Assembly: GCF_003001905.1 (NCBI RefSeq)
Contig: NZ_PVNE01000005.1
Span: 84,174-148,173 of the forward strand
Reading direction: 5' to 3'
Source of the DNA: Planifilum fimeticola
GTDB lineage: Bacteria > Bacillota > Bacilli > Thermoactinomycetales > DSM-44946
DNA length: 64,000 bases
In this document: positions 34,221 to 43,107 of the stretch, piece by piece
Layout of the letters: each line of letters begins with the position of its first letter
How positions within the stretch are numbered: position 1 is the first letter of the stretch
Program-made: the position numbers and the translations under genes
The notes under the pieces: model-generated
The model's input: the letters and a program-made list of their open reading frames with translations, nothing else
What the model was told of the DNA's origin: nothing
The model's database searches: none

Positions 34221-35295
34221 TCCCCTCCACCACCCGGAAACCCTCTTCTCTCGTCGTAAGCCCCTCGCGCACCTTCTCCGTCACCGCATCCTCCAACGAC
34301 CGGTACCCCTTTTCCCGAAAAGCCCGGCGCAATTGGGACAAGGGAGCCCGCTCGACGATGAGCCGCTGGAGCTCCTGATCGATTTCCAGCACTTCAAACA
34401 CGCCGGTCCGACCGAAATAGCCCGTTTTCTGGCACTCCTCACAACCGCTTCCCCGGCACCGGGAACACAGGAGGCGAACCAGCCGCTGCGCGACGACACC
34501 GTTTAAAGCGGAGGCGACCCGATAGGGTGCGATCCCCATGTCCAGAAGTCTCGTGATCGCGCTGGCGCCGTCCCCCGTGTGCAGGGTGGAAAAGACCCGA
34601 TGGCCGGTCAATGCGGCGCGTACTGCGATGTCCGCCGTCTCCTGATCCCGGACCTCCCCGACCATGATCAAGTCGGGATCTTGCCGCAGAACCGCCCGAA
34701 GTCCTTGGGCAAAGGTGAGGCCCGCTTTCGGATTGATCTGAATCTGTGTGATGCCGCTGATCTGCAGCTCCACCGGATCCTCCAGGGTGACGATGCTCAC
34801 CTCGGGGCGGTTCAATTCCTGCAGGATCCCGTAAAGGGTGGTGGTTTTCCCCGAACCGGTCGGGCCGGTGACGATGACAAGCCCGTGGGGCCGGGAAAGG
34901 AGCCGGAGAAGCCGCTCCAAATCCTCCGGAACCAATCCCAGCTCCGACAGGGTGAGAAATTCCGGCCGATGCCGGAGCAACCGCAAGACCACCTTCTCCC
35001 CGTGCAGGGTGGGCATGGTGGAAATCCTCACATCCACCCGCTCTCCCCGGCTGGTGATGCTCATCGCCCCGTCCTGGGGAAGGCGTTTCTCCCCGATGTC
35101 CAGATGCCCCATCACCTTGATGCGGGAGATGACCGGAATCATCTCCGACCGGGACAAGACGTGGGTGGTCACCAAATGCCCGTCGATCCGTTGGCGAATG
35201 CGAAGTCCTTCCGGCTGGGGGTCCAGATGAATGTCGCTGGCCCGGTTTTGGATGGCTCGATCCAACATTTCGGAGACATACAGCGCTACATCCAT
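34213..35295 (-). CDS. comGA: Competence pilus assembly ATPase ComGA
   Basis: 360 residues, GspE/PilB-type traffic ATPase. Walker A GPTGSGKTTTLY near residue 146, Asp box IVTLEDPVE, Walker B LRQDPDLIMVGEVRD, His box TGHRVFSTLHTG, and a tetracysteine zinc knuckle LLCSRCRGSGCEEC near residue 281. ATG 35295 is preceded by GAGGTGGTGAT. First gene of the complete comGA-GG operon. No clear ComK box (AAAAN5TTTT) was found upstream. Confidence 0.92.
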   Translation of the reverse strand: MDVALYVSEMLDRAIQNRASDIHLDPQPEGLRIRQRIDGHLVTTHVLSRSEMIPVISRIKVMGHLDIGEKRLPQDGAMSITSRGERVDVRISTMPTLHGEKVVLRLLRHRPEFLTLSELGLVPEDLERLLRLLSRPHGLVIVTGPTGSGKTTTLYGILQELNRPEVSIVTLEDPVELQISGITQIQINPKAGLTFAQGLRAVLRQDPDLIMVGEVRDQETADIAVRAALTGHRVFSTLHTGDGASAITRLLDMGIAPYRVASALNGVVAQRLVRLLCSRCRGSGCEECQKTGYFGRTGVFEVLEIDQELQRLIVERAPLSQLRRAFREKGYRSLEDAVTEKVREGLTTREEGFRVVEGIV

Positions 35296-35467
35296 CTATC
35301 ACCACCTCGAAAATTTGGATGTGATTGGTTCGAGTTCCATTTATTCGACACACCCTAACATTTTCCTCTCAGATTTCCGAAATTTCGACCTTCATCCTGT
35401 CATACAACCTTGGATTGAAACACAGTGCATACGATAAACGGATAACATCCATAATAAGATTGTCCGA

Positions 35468-35542
35468 TGGGGAGTAGCCAAGGGGTAAGGCAACGGACTT
35501 TGACTCCGTGATGCGCAGGTTCGAATCCTGCCTCCCCAGCCA
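35468..35542 (+). tRNA. tRNA-Gln (TTG)
   Basis: Acceptor TGGGGAG/CTCCCCA, anticodon stem ACGGA/TCCGT with loop CTTTGAC (anticodon TTG), encoded CCA. Isolated gene. Confidence 0.95.
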
Positions 35543-35572
35543 AACAAGAATTTCAAAGCACTGCATTATTGA

Positions 35573-35609
35573 GAGGGGATTTTTCGCCCAAACCGCGAAA
35601 AATCCCCTC
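35573..35609 (+). terminator. 15-bp perfect hairpin after tRNA-Gln
   Basis: GAGGGGATTTTTCGC and GCGAAAAATCCCCTC enclose CCAAACC. There is no T-run right after it, so it may be a processing or transcript-stabilising element; a terminator follows at 35628. Confidence 0.55.
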
Positions 35610-35627
35610 CATGCCTTCAATGACTCG

Positions 35628-35648
35628 CCCGGGATTGTCCCGGGTTTT
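35628..35648 (+). terminator. Intrinsic terminator
   Basis: CCCGGG-ATTGT-CCCGGG followed by TTTTG. Confidence 0.7.
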
Positions 35649-35732
35649 GTATTTACATATATTTTCACTGGACGCAATGCCTGTAAGCCCTTAATATAAA
35701 AAAAGCACGGCCGAACGGAAGAGGTGAGATTC

Positions 35733-36566
35733 ATGGCCATTCTTTGGGTTCTCGTCGCAGCCGTGGCATGCCTGTTGGCCGTCGCCCGCTTCAACACCTA
35801 CAAACCGAACGTCAAACGGGTGGAGTTGCAGGTGGCGCATTCCTTAAACGGCGGGCGACTGAATATTCTGCACCTGACGGATCTGCACATGGAAAAGTGT
35901 TCCGTCCAACCCCAAGCGCTTCTGCGCCTCGTTCAGGGAGAACGGATTGACTTGATCGCCCTGACCGGGGATTATCTCGATACAAAGGAAATGACCGGCC
36001 GTTTCCTTCAATATCTCGACGTTTTGGCATCCCTGAAACCCCGTTACGGAATGTATGCCGTCTTCGGCAATCATGATTATGTCATCAATGATCATCTGCC
36101 TTATCTCAAGCGGGAGATGGAAAAGCGCAACTGCATCGTCCTGCAGAACGAGCACCGAACCGTCTCGCTCGAGGAAGGGACCGATCTTCACATCATCGGC
36201 ATCGACGATTATTTCACGGGCCGCAGCGATGTGGACCGCGCTTTTCAGGGAGTGGGGGACAGGGGCATCCGCCTCGTCCTGACCCATGATCCCAACATCG
36301 TCCTGGAAATGAAAGCCGTACCCTTCGATTATTTGCTGTCCGGGCACCTTCACGGGGGACAAATCCACTGGCCCAAGCCGTATCACCTGAAACGGATGGG
36401 AAAACTGCCGCACCTTCAAATAATCCGGGGACTTCATTATTACCGGGACCGGGCCTTCTACATCAGCGAGGGGCTCGGGCAGACCGGCCTCAACCTGCGC
36501 CTGCGTTCCCGGCCGGAGATCACTTTCCACACCCTCTGCGAATCACTGGAAAAGTCGACCGTTTAA
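35733..36566 (+). CDS. Membrane-anchored metallophosphoesterase (YkuE/YkoQ-like)
   Basis: 277 residues. An N-terminal membrane segment (AILWVLVAAVACLLAVA) precedes a calcineurin-like domain with all metal motifs: LTDLH (about residue 52), GDYLD, GNHDY, LTHDP and GHLHGGQ. Homologues act on UDP-diacylglucosamine-like or other lipid-linked phosphates at the membrane. ATG 35733 follows GAGGTG by 6 bases. It converges on a glycolipid glycosyltransferase gene with a 4-base overlap; both stops lie in a shared terminator. Confidence 0.86.
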   Translation: MAILWVLVAAVACLLAVARFNTYKPNVKRVELQVAHSLNGGRLNILHLTDLHMEKCSVQPQALLRLVQGERIDLIALTGDYLDTKEMTGRFLQYLDVLASLKPRYGMYAVFGNHDYVINDHLPYLKREMEKRNCIVLQNEHRTVSLEEGTDLHIIGIDDYFTGRSDVDRAFQGVGDRGIRLVLTHDPNIVLEMKAVPFDYLLSGHLHGGQIHWPKPYHLKRMGKLPHLQIIRGLHYYRDRAFYISEGLGQTGLNLRLRSRPEITFHTLCESLEKSTV

Positions 36567-36580
36567 ACCGGTCGACTTTT
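36550..36580. terminator. Bidirectional terminator containing both stop codons
   Basis: AAAAGTCGACCG-TTTAAAC-CGGTCGACTTTT; the TTTAAA loop contains the overlapping stops of the two convergent genes. Confidence 0.87.
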
Positions 36581-37702
36581 CATTAGCAGATGTTCCCGAA
36601 TCACCCTCGCCCCGGCCAGGGAGGAATCCGGCCTTCCCAGCTCCCGGGCCCGCCTGCTCATCTCCTCGAGCATCTCCGGGTTTTCCATCAACGAGAGAAT
36701 CTGCCTGGCCATCTCCCCCGGCTCGTCCTGGCGAAGAGCAACCCGTTTCCGCATCAAAAACCGGCTGTTCCTCTCCTCCTGACCGGGAATCGGTTGGCAG
36801 ATGAAAATCGGCAACCCGCAGGCCAACGCCTCGGAAGAAGTAAGACCCCCCGGCTTCGATACGATGATGTCCGCCGCATGCATGTAATGGACCATGCTGT
36901 CTACAAAGCCGTGCAGGCGGATTCGGGGATCGCTCCCGAACTGTTCCTGAAGGCGCTCATACAAAGAGCGGTTCTTTCCGGTCACCACCACCAGTTGGTG
37001 CGCAGGCAGTTCCCGGCGAAAGTGGTAAAGGCACTCCTCGATCGGACCCATACCGATCCCCCCGCCCATGAGCAGAATTGTAAAGCGGTCGGGATCCAGT
37101 CCGAGCATTCTCCTCAAAACCGATTTGGGCGGTTGAGGTTTGGAAAATTCCGGGTCGATCGGAATGCCGGTGCGGAAGATCGCTTCATCCGGGACGCCGA
37201 ACCGCCGCCGAATCTTTTTGGCCACATCCTCGTGGGCGACGAGAAAGAAGTCCACCTCCGGATGAATCCAAAATCCGTTTACATCGAAATCGGTGATCGC
37301 CGCCCCCAGACGGAAGCGATCGCCCATGCGCTCCTTGATCACGCCCATGGCGCTGAGACAAAAGGCATGGGTGCACACCACCACATCCGGCTGCATCTCC
37401 TCCAGCCATTCCTGAAGCCGCCTCGACAAGAGCTTGCCCAGAGAAGTTCGGAAGCGGTCGCTGATCTCCCCTTCCCGACTGTAAGCGGCTCCCCAAAGGG
37501 CGGGTGCGTACTGCAGCGTGTTCAGATAGACCGCACGGGTCAACTGTTCCAGCTGCCTGCTCACCCGATGCATTCCACAACAGATCTCCGCATTGAGTTC
37601 CGGTTCCACCTGGGACAACCCTTGACAAAGAGACCTTGCGGCCTGGTAATGTCCGTTTCCTCCGATTGTCTCCGTCAGGATGAGCACTCTTTTCATATCC
37701 AT
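36563..37702 (-). CDS. GT28-type glycosyltransferase (MGDG synthase/UgtP/YkoN-like)
   Basis: About 379 residues with a MurG-like two-domain fold. N-terminal GGNGHYQAARSL matches the MGDG-synthase nucleotide-sugar family; the C-terminal domain shows LLMGGGIGMGPIEE, HGFVDSMVHYMHAADIIVSKPGGLTSSEALACGLP and QPIPGQEERN. It probably transfers a sugar to diacylglycerol or a lipid carrier at the inner membrane face. The start is ATG 37702 or ATG 37696, neither with a strong ribosome-binding site. Neighbouring ykoP-like and phosphoesterase genes mirror the B. subtilis ykoN-P-Q grouping. Confidence 0.85.
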   Translation of the reverse strand: MDMKRVLILTETIGGNGHYQAARSLCQGLSQVEPELNAEICCGMHRVSRQLEQLTRAVYLNTLQYAPALWGAAYSREGEISDRFRTSLGKLLSRRLQEWLEEMQPDVVVCTHAFCLSAMGVIKERMGDRFRLGAAITDFDVNGFWIHPEVDFFLVAHEDVAKKIRRRFGVPDEAIFRTGIPIDPEFSKPQPPKSVLRRMLGLDPDRFTILLMGGGIGMGPIEECLYHFRRELPAHQLVVVTGKNRSLYERLQEQFGSDPRIRLHGFVDSMVHYMHAADIIVSKPGGLTSSEALACGLPIFICQPIPGQEERNSRFLMRKRVALRQDEPGEMARQILSLMENPEMLEEMSRRARELGRPDSSLAGARVIREHLLMKSRPV

Positions 37703-37796
37703 CACCGGCCGGTTTGTGGGATTCCTGCATCGTTATGGTGTCCCGTTCCGCACCGCACCATCCGGCGCACGGATGATTTCTCCGCTTATCGACTTC

Positions 37797-38372
37797 TCAT
37801 TGGGGCAAAAGATATCGCTTGAAAAACTCCTCCTTGGAGATATATACCCGTTTTGGAACCAGTTGATGTCCGGCTTCCTGGAGCCGCCGCCACCCGTCCG
37901 GGTGACAGTTGGCCAGAATCAATTTGAACAACCAGGACTTGTAACGCAGATAATAGGGACTGCAAACCATGTCGCTGACATCAAAGCCCAACCGGCGCGC
38001 TCCCCGGTGCAGAAAGGTGGTCCCCAGGAGGACCTGAATCTCTTCCGAACGGGGGTGGTTCGCCACATAGCGGGCCAGGGCGGGAAGCGACCCCCGAATG
38101 CTGTTCACCGTAAACAGCGCCAGCGATATCCCGTCCAGGGATTGCTCCCGAATCATCTGCGCAAACAGGCAATTGTGCAGGTGAAGCTTTGCGTACCAAT
38201 CGCCCTTCTTCAAGGATACCCCGTCGGAGGTTACCAGGGGTTCCCCGCTGTAACGCTTGACGACGACGCGAAAAAGATTGCGGTTTTCCTTGTCCACATA
38301 CTTCAGCCGCGTGCAATGGTAATAGATCTGATCCCAGATGCGCCATGCGGTGAGCAACCCGCCGCCGTTCAT
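37797..38372 (-). CDS. YkoP-like conserved protein
   Basis: 191 residues, basic, beginning MNGGGLLTAWRIWDQIYY and containing VTSDGVSLKKGDWYAKLHLHN and SPYYLRYKSWLFKLILANCHPDGWRRL. It resembles B. subtilis YkoP, encoded with the YkoN glycosyltransferase. Function unknown; a role in the same lipid-modification step is inferred from context. AGGAGGTG lies 10 bases before ATG 38372. It precedes the glycosyltransferase gene by 94 bases, probably co-transcribed. Confidence 0.72.
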   Translation of the reverse strand: MNGGGLLTAWRIWDQIYYHCTRLKYVDKENRNLFRVVVKRYSGEPLVTSDGVSLKKGDWYAKLHLHNCLFAQMIREQSLDGISLALFTVNSIRGSLPALARYVANHPRSEEIQVLLGTTFLHRGARRLGFDVSDMVCSPYYLRYKSWLFKLILANCHPDGWRRLQEAGHQLVPKRVYISKEEFFKRYLLPQ

Positions 38373-38468
38373 GAAAGGGGCTCACCTCCTTGCCCACAAT
38401 AGTCGCGTGTGAGCTTAGTATGAATGATTCCCACCGCCTCCATTCCGATTCCGGAGTTCCTTCCCCTT

Positions 38469-39137
38469 TCAGGCCTTCAAGGCGGGCTTGCTCCGCACGA
38501 TCCCGCCAGCGACGAGGACGAAGATCGTCAGACCGATCGGAACCGTCCAGGCGGGAAGATGCAACGGGAGCAGAACAAACCGCCGCACGATGTCATCCTC
38601 GACGATCAGCTGCCCGGCCGTATATCCCAAAATCGCCGCTCCCGCATACATCAGCCAGGGCAGGCGGTTGATCACCAGCGCCACGAGCCTACTTCCCCAC
38701 ATGATGATGGGAATGCTGAGACCAAGTCCGAAGACGAGCAATCCCAGGTGACCGTGGGCCACCGCCGCCACGGAAACCACATTGTCCAGACTCATCACCA
38801 GGTCGGCGACGATGATGGTCTTGATCGCCCCTCTCAGACTCCGCCCCGTGGAAACAAGGGTTCTTCCCCCGTTCTGGGCGAGAAGCCTCATGGCAATCCA
38901 CACAAGCAACACCGCTCCAAAGGTCATCAGGAGAGGGATGTTCAAAAGCCAAGCGGCGATGCCGGTCAGGGCGACCCTGAGCAGCACGGCGGCGGCCGTT
39001 CCCACGGCGATGGCCCTCCGCCTCTGGCGTTCGGGCAGTGTCCGGGCTGCCATGCCGATCACCACCGCATTGTCTCCGCTCAAAACCATGTCCAAAACGA
39101 TGATATTGACAAGGCCGACCCAAAATGTTGTATCCAT
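38469..39137 (-). CDS. TerC-family membrane protein (YjbE-like)
   Basis: 222 residues with about seven membrane segments. The two metal-binding repeats are IIVLDMVLSGDNAVVIGMA (Asp near residues 15-22) and TIIVADLVMSLDNVVSVAAVA (near 112-125). TerC-type proteins export or move Mn2+, in Bacillus to secreted metalloenzymes. ATG 39137 follows AAAGGAACGTATCG. A Mn-sensing yybP-ykoY riboswitch was sought upstream and not recognised. Confidence 0.85.
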   Translation of the reverse strand: MDTTFWVGLVNIIVLDMVLSGDNAVVIGMAARTLPERQRRRAIAVGTAAAVLLRVALTGIAAWLLNIPLLMTFGAVLLVWIAMRLLAQNGGRTLVSTGRSLRGAIKTIIVADLVMSLDNVVSVAAVAHGHLGLLVFGLGLSIPIIMWGSRLVALVINRLPWLMYAGAAILGYTAGQLIVEDDIVRRFVLLPLHLPAWTVPIGLTIFVLVAGGIVRSKPALKA

Positions 39138-39317
39138 CGATACGTTCCTTTCCTGGAAATTGGTTCGGCCATGCAGCACCATGGATCACGGGACGGCACA
39201 CTCATCAAGAGGAGGATGACATCCGTGTCCATGTCTGTCGGACAAATCCGCTTTCTGCCTTCCTTTTCCGGCTGGTCTTTCACGAGCTCCGACCGCTTGG
39301 ACCAATTGGAAAGCGGC

Positions 39318-39386
39318 AAAAGACCTCAGGAGGAGGGGCCTTCCCGCGGACAGCGCACGCGACGAACCAAAAGGACCCCTCCTCCC
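39318..39386 (-). promoter_or_regulatory. Long hairpin between thiI and the TerC gene
   Basis: GGAGGAGGGGTCCTT and AAGGCCCCTCCTCC pair over about 14 bp around a 30-base GC-rich loop, just after the thiI stop (minus strand), followed by TGAGGTCTTTTG. It may end thiI transcription or fold at the 5' end of the TerC mRNA. Confidence 0.4.
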
Positions 39387-39388
39387 TG

Positions 39389-40585
39389 TCAAAAATAGGT
39401 GAACTCCTTTTCCTCCCCGGGAACCAGCTGAAGCACCTCCGTCCCCTTAACCGCCGCTTCCACGAGCCGATCCACGTCCAATCGGGACTCGGTCTTCCTC
39501 GTCGTCTCCAGATCCGGACGGGTTTTGGGCGACCGGGGCAAGAAAACCGTGCAGCAATCCTCATAGGGAAGAACCGACGTCTCATAGGTGCCGATCTTCT
39601 TGGCCAGCGACATGATTTCCTGTTTGTCCATCCCGATCAGCGGACGAAGGACGGGAATATCCACCACTTCATTGATCGCGTTCATGCTCTCCAGGGTTTG
39701 GCTGGCCACCTGTCCCAAGCTCTCCCCGGTGACCAAGGCGAGAGCCCCCTCTCGCCGGGCCAGCTGCTGGGAGATCCGGAACATCATGCGGCGCATCACG
39801 GTGATGGAATAGGACTCCAGGCACTTCTGGCGAATTTCCGTCTGAATCTCGGTAAAGGGAACGACGTGCAGGCGAATCCGGCCGGCAAAGCGGGTCAGGA
39901 TCTTGGCAAGATCGATCACTTTCTGCCGGGATCGTTCGCTGGTGTAGGGATAACTGTGAAAATGGACCGCCAGCAGCTCCGCTCCCCGTTTCAGGGACAG
40001 GTAACCGGCGACGGGGCTGTCGATCCCTCCCGAAAGCAGGAGCATCACCTTGCCGCTGGTTCCCACGGGAAGTCCGCCCGGCCCGGGCAAGTCATCCCCG
40101 TACACATAGGTATACTTGCCCCGGACTTCGACGTGAACCGTCAGGTCCGGACGGTGAACATCCACCTTAAGCCCTTTTACGTTCCGCAAGAGATGGGCCC
40201 CCACTTGGCGGTTGATCTCCCCGGAAGAAAGGGGAAAGGATTTGTCCGCACGCTTGGCCGCTACCTTAAACGTACGCGGAAAGGAATCCTGATATTCAAC
40301 CAAGCGGACCGCGGCCTCCTTGATGGCCTCCGGGTCGGATTCCACCCGCTCAGCCGGGCTGAAACCCACCACGCCGAATACGTCGCCCAGCTCTCGCAGG
40401 ACGGAAGCGGTGCGGGACCGGTCCGTTTCCACAAAAATGCGGCCGAAGCTTTTGACGACCTTCACTTCGGGGATGCCGGCCAGTTTCAAGCGAATGTTCT
40501 GCACCAGTCGGTCCTCGAAGTCGGACCGGTTTTTCCCCTTCAGGGCCAGTTCCCCGTATCGAACCAAAATCACATCGGTATTCAC
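39389..40585 (-). CDS. thiI: tRNA 4-thiouridine synthase ThiI
   Basis: 398 residues: a ferredoxin-like N-terminus (DVILVRYGELALKGKN), THUMP domain (about 60-165) and PP-loop ATPase domain with LLLSGGIDSPVAGYL (about 183-197). It activates U8 of tRNA for thiolation, with sulfur from a cysteine desulfurase. There is no rhodanese extension, as is usual in Firmicutes. GTG 40585 follows GGGGGGTGAAGA, 3 bases after the cysteine desulfurase stop, so the two are co-transcribed. Confidence 0.94.
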   Translation of the reverse strand: MNTDVILVRYGELALKGKNRSDFEDRLVQNIRLKLAGIPEVKVVKSFGRIFVETDRSRTASVLRELGDVFGVVGFSPAERVESDPEAIKEAAVRLVEYQDSFPRTFKVAAKRADKSFPLSSGEINRQVGAHLLRNVKGLKVDVHRPDLTVHVEVRGKYTYVYGDDLPGPGGLPVGTSGKVMLLLSGGIDSPVAGYLSLKRGAELLAVHFHSYPYTSERSRQKVIDLAKILTRFAGRIRLHVVPFTEIQTEIRQKCLESYSITVMRRMMFRISQQLARREGALALVTGESLGQVASQTLESMNAINEVVDIPVLRPLIGMDKQEIMSLAKKIGTYETSVLPYEDCCTVFLPRSPKTRPDLETTRKTESRLDVDRLVEAAVKGTEVLQLVPGEEKEFTYF

Positions 40586-40588
40586 TCT

Positions 40589-41743
40589 TCACCCCCCTTT
40601 CATCACGCGCTGCAATTCGGGAATCACGCGGATCAGTGCCCGGGCGCACTGCTGGATGTCGGACTCTAGGGTCTCATGGCTCATGCTGATCCGGATCGCG
40701 CCGATAGCAGTCCGATCATCCAGCCCCATCGCCGTGAGCACGCGGCTCGGGGTCTCTTTTTTGGAAGAACAGGCCGATTTGCTGGACACGAAAACATTTT
40801 CCCTCTCCAGAGCGTGCACGATCACTTCCGACTTCAATCCCGGAAAGGCCAGACTGAGGATGTGGGGAGCCCCACCCTCGGCCGTGGTATCCCCGTTCAC
40901 CACAACCCCTTCCAGGCGGGAGGTCACCTCTTGGATCAGCTCCTCCTTCCACCTTTGCCACTTACGGGCCTTCTCCCTCCTCTGCTGAGCCAAGATCGCC
41001 GCCTTGGCCAATCCGGCAATTCCCGGCACATTTTCCGTCCCCGATCGGAATCCGTCTTCCTGTCCTCCCCCCGCCAGCAAGGGGTTCAGACGCAGGCTCT
41101 CCCGGACGTAGAGGACGCCTACGCCCTTCGGCCCGTGAAATTTGTGCCCGGAAAGAGAGAGCAGATCCACACCCCACCGGGTCGGATTCAGCTCCACCTT
41201 CCCGAAGGCTTGAACGGCGTCCACGTGGAAAACCACCTTGGGGCGCGATTTCAAAATCCGTCCGATCTCCTCGACGGGCTGCACCGTTCCAACTTCATTG
41301 TTGACATGCATGACGGACACGAGCACTGTGTCGTCGGTCAGGGCCCTTTCCACATCCTCCGCGCTCACCCGACCCAACCGATCCACCGGGAGGTAGGTGA
41401 CTCGCCATCCCCTCTCCTCCAACTGGCGAAACGCCTGATAAACCGAAGGATGCTCCACTTCGGTGGTGATCAAGTGGCGGCCGCGATTCACAAACTGCTC
41501 GGCGACGCCCTTGATCGCCAGGTTGTTCGATTCCGTTCCGCCGGATGTGAACACGATTTCCCGAGGACGGACGCCCAGGGTGCGGGCCACCGCCTCCCGG
41601 GCCTCCTCCACCAGCCGGTGGGCCTTGGCGCCGATCCCGTGAAGGGATGACGGGTTACCGTACACCTTTTCCATCACGTCCACCATCACCCGGATCACTT
41701 CCGGATCGGTGCGGGTCGTCGCGCTGTTATCCAAGTAGATCAT
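40589..41743 (-). CDS. nifZ: Cysteine desulfurase (NifZ/IscS-like)
   Basis: About 384 residues, PLP-dependent aminotransferase class V. IYLDNSATTRTDPEV at the N-terminus, TSGGTESNNLAIKG, SLSGHKFHGPKGVG with the PLP lysine near residue 202, and the catalytic-loop Cys in SSKSACSSKKETPS near 323. Paired with thiI, as in B. subtilis nifZ-thiI, it supplies persulfide for tRNA s4U. It could also supply selenium in a selenocysteine lyase-like way to SelD, but that is untested. ATG 41743 is 11 bases after GGGGG. Confidence 0.9.
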   Translation of the reverse strand: MIYLDNSATTRTDPEVIRVMVDVMEKVYGNPSSLHGIGAKAHRLVEEAREAVARTLGVRPREIVFTSGGTESNNLAIKGVAEQFVNRGRHLITTEVEHPSVYQAFRQLEERGWRVTYLPVDRLGRVSAEDVERALTDDTVLVSVMHVNNEVGTVQPVEEIGRILKSRPKVVFHVDAVQAFGKVELNPTRWGVDLLSLSGHKFHGPKGVGVLYVRESLRLNPLLAGGGQEDGFRSGTENVPGIAGLAKAAILAQQRREKARKWQRWKEELIQEVTSRLEGVVVNGDTTAEGGAPHILSLAFPGLKSEVIVHALERENVFVSSKSACSSKKETPSRVLTAMGLDDRTAIGAIRISMSHETLESDIQQCARALIRVIPELQRVMKGG

Positions 41744-41887
41744 CGCCTCATGCACCCCCTTCATTCGCCCTTTGGGAGCGACGGCTTTCTCCCGTCATGA
41801 CGACACCCATGATACCACAGGGAATGAACCAAAAAAAGGCGGCTCCTCCAATCGGACTGCTCCCTACCGGCCCCAGGGCCTCCGACC

Positions 41888-42916
41888 CTACTCCGCTTTG
41901 CCCCTGCGCCGACTGGACCCCCTTACGATCAATTCCGAGGGCAGGACGATCTCTTTCTTCAGCCTTTTCTTGTCCGGATTCTCCAATGCATCGATCAACA
42001 AGTCCATCGCTTCGACGCCCAATTCGTAGGACAATATGCGCACGCTGGTCAGCGGAGGATGAGTGTATACCATGAGCGGAGTGTCGTTGAATCCCACAAC
42101 TCCCAGATCTTCCGGGACCCTCAGCCCGTACCGCTCGGCGAACTGCAGCGCCCCCAACGCCAACAGATCATCCGATGCCACGACGGCGTCTAAGGAAACC
42201 CCCCGCTCCTTCATTTGGCACAGCGCTTCATATCCATCCTGTTCGGAAAAATCGGCCACTCCGATTCGCTCCTCGACCAGCGGCAATCCGCGCTCGATCA
42301 ACGCCTGTTTGTATCCGTTCATCCGGTCGATGGTCACCACCAGATCGCTGGCCCCGCTGAGGTAGGCGATCTCCCGGTACCCCTCCTCCAACAGATGAAC
42401 GGTGGCGTTATACCCGGCCTTCACGTTGTCGTTGTTGACCGAAAGAACCGGTCTTTCCATACACCGGCCGATCACCACGAAAGGGGCCTCTTCTTCGGAC
42501 AGGGCGGCGATCAGCGGATCCTTCACCCGGGAGGTGGAGAGAATCAGTCCGTCCACCCGCCTCTCCCGCACCAGTTGCAGGCACTTGGACAATTCATCCT
42601 CCGGATTGAGGCTGATCGAAAGAAGGATGTTGTATCCCCTCGCCTGCGCCACGGTAGACATGCCCCGCATCACTTCGGAGAAAAAGGGATTGGAAAAGGC
42701 CTGATCCGCCCGCCGGGACAGGGCGAACCCGATGGTGTGGGTGTGGCTGCGGGCGAGACTGCGGGCGATGGCGTTGGGCACGTAATTCAATTGCTCCATC
42801 GCCCGTTGCACCCGATTTTTCGTCTCCAGGCTGATTCGGTTGCTCCCGGCGATCACGCGGGAGACCGTCGACGGCGACACGCCCGCCAACTTGGCGACAT
42901 CTTTAATGGTGGCCAT
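41888..42916 (-). CDS. LacI/GalR-family transcriptional regulator
   Basis: 342 residues. N-terminal helix-turn-helix TIKDVAKLAGVSPSTVSRVIAG and hinge helix (PNAIARSLARSH), then a periplasmic-binding-like sensor domain (TIGFALSRR, GLILSTSRV, VVIGRCMERPV, FNDTPLMVYTHPPLTSV). A MalR/MalI-type role is possible because a maltodextrin operon with LacI-type operators lies 5-12 kb away, but no operator adjoins this gene. ATG 42916 is 11-12 bases after AGGAG; GTG 42925 is an alternative. Confidence 0.87.
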   Translation of the reverse strand: MATIKDVAKLAGVSPSTVSRVIAGSNRISLETKNRVQRAMEQLNYVPNAIARSLARSHTHTIGFALSRRADQAFSNPFFSEVMRGMSTVAQARGYNILLSISLNPEDELSKCLQLVRERRVDGLILSTSRVKDPLIAALSEEEAPFVVIGRCMERPVLSVNNDNVKAGYNATVHLLEEGYREIAYLSGASDLVVTIDRMNGYKQALIERGLPLVEERIGVADFSEQDGYEALCQMKERGVSLDAVVASDDLLALGALQFAERYGLRVPEDLGVVGFNDTPLMVYTHPPLTSVRILSYELGVEAMDLLIDALENPDKKRLKKEIVLPSELIVRGSSRRRGKAE

Positions 42917-43107
42917 TGGTTTCACGTGCTCCTTTTTCGCCGACCCGGAAATCTTTCGGGCCTGGTGCAATCGATTTCACTTTGCATCTCATTATAACAC
43001 GGATCCCGGCGGCGCACGCGCGGATCGACGCGCCTCTATTTCATCGCCCGGAAAGGATCGGATATAATAGACGGGAGAATCCCTCCCGGGAGAGAGGAGG
43101 TGGCGTG

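Noticed and set aside
35296..35467. ComK boxes upstream of comGA
   Set aside because: No pair of AAAAN5TTTT motifs at suitable spacing; only isolated A- or T-rich half-sites.
39080..39319. Small minus-strand frame overlapping the start of the TerC-like gene
   Set aside because: It would overlap the true start in another frame and resembles no family.
39138..39388. yybP-ykoY manganese riboswitch upstream of the TerC-like gene
   Set aside because: The conserved core elements are not visible; only a GC-rich hairpin after thiI is present.
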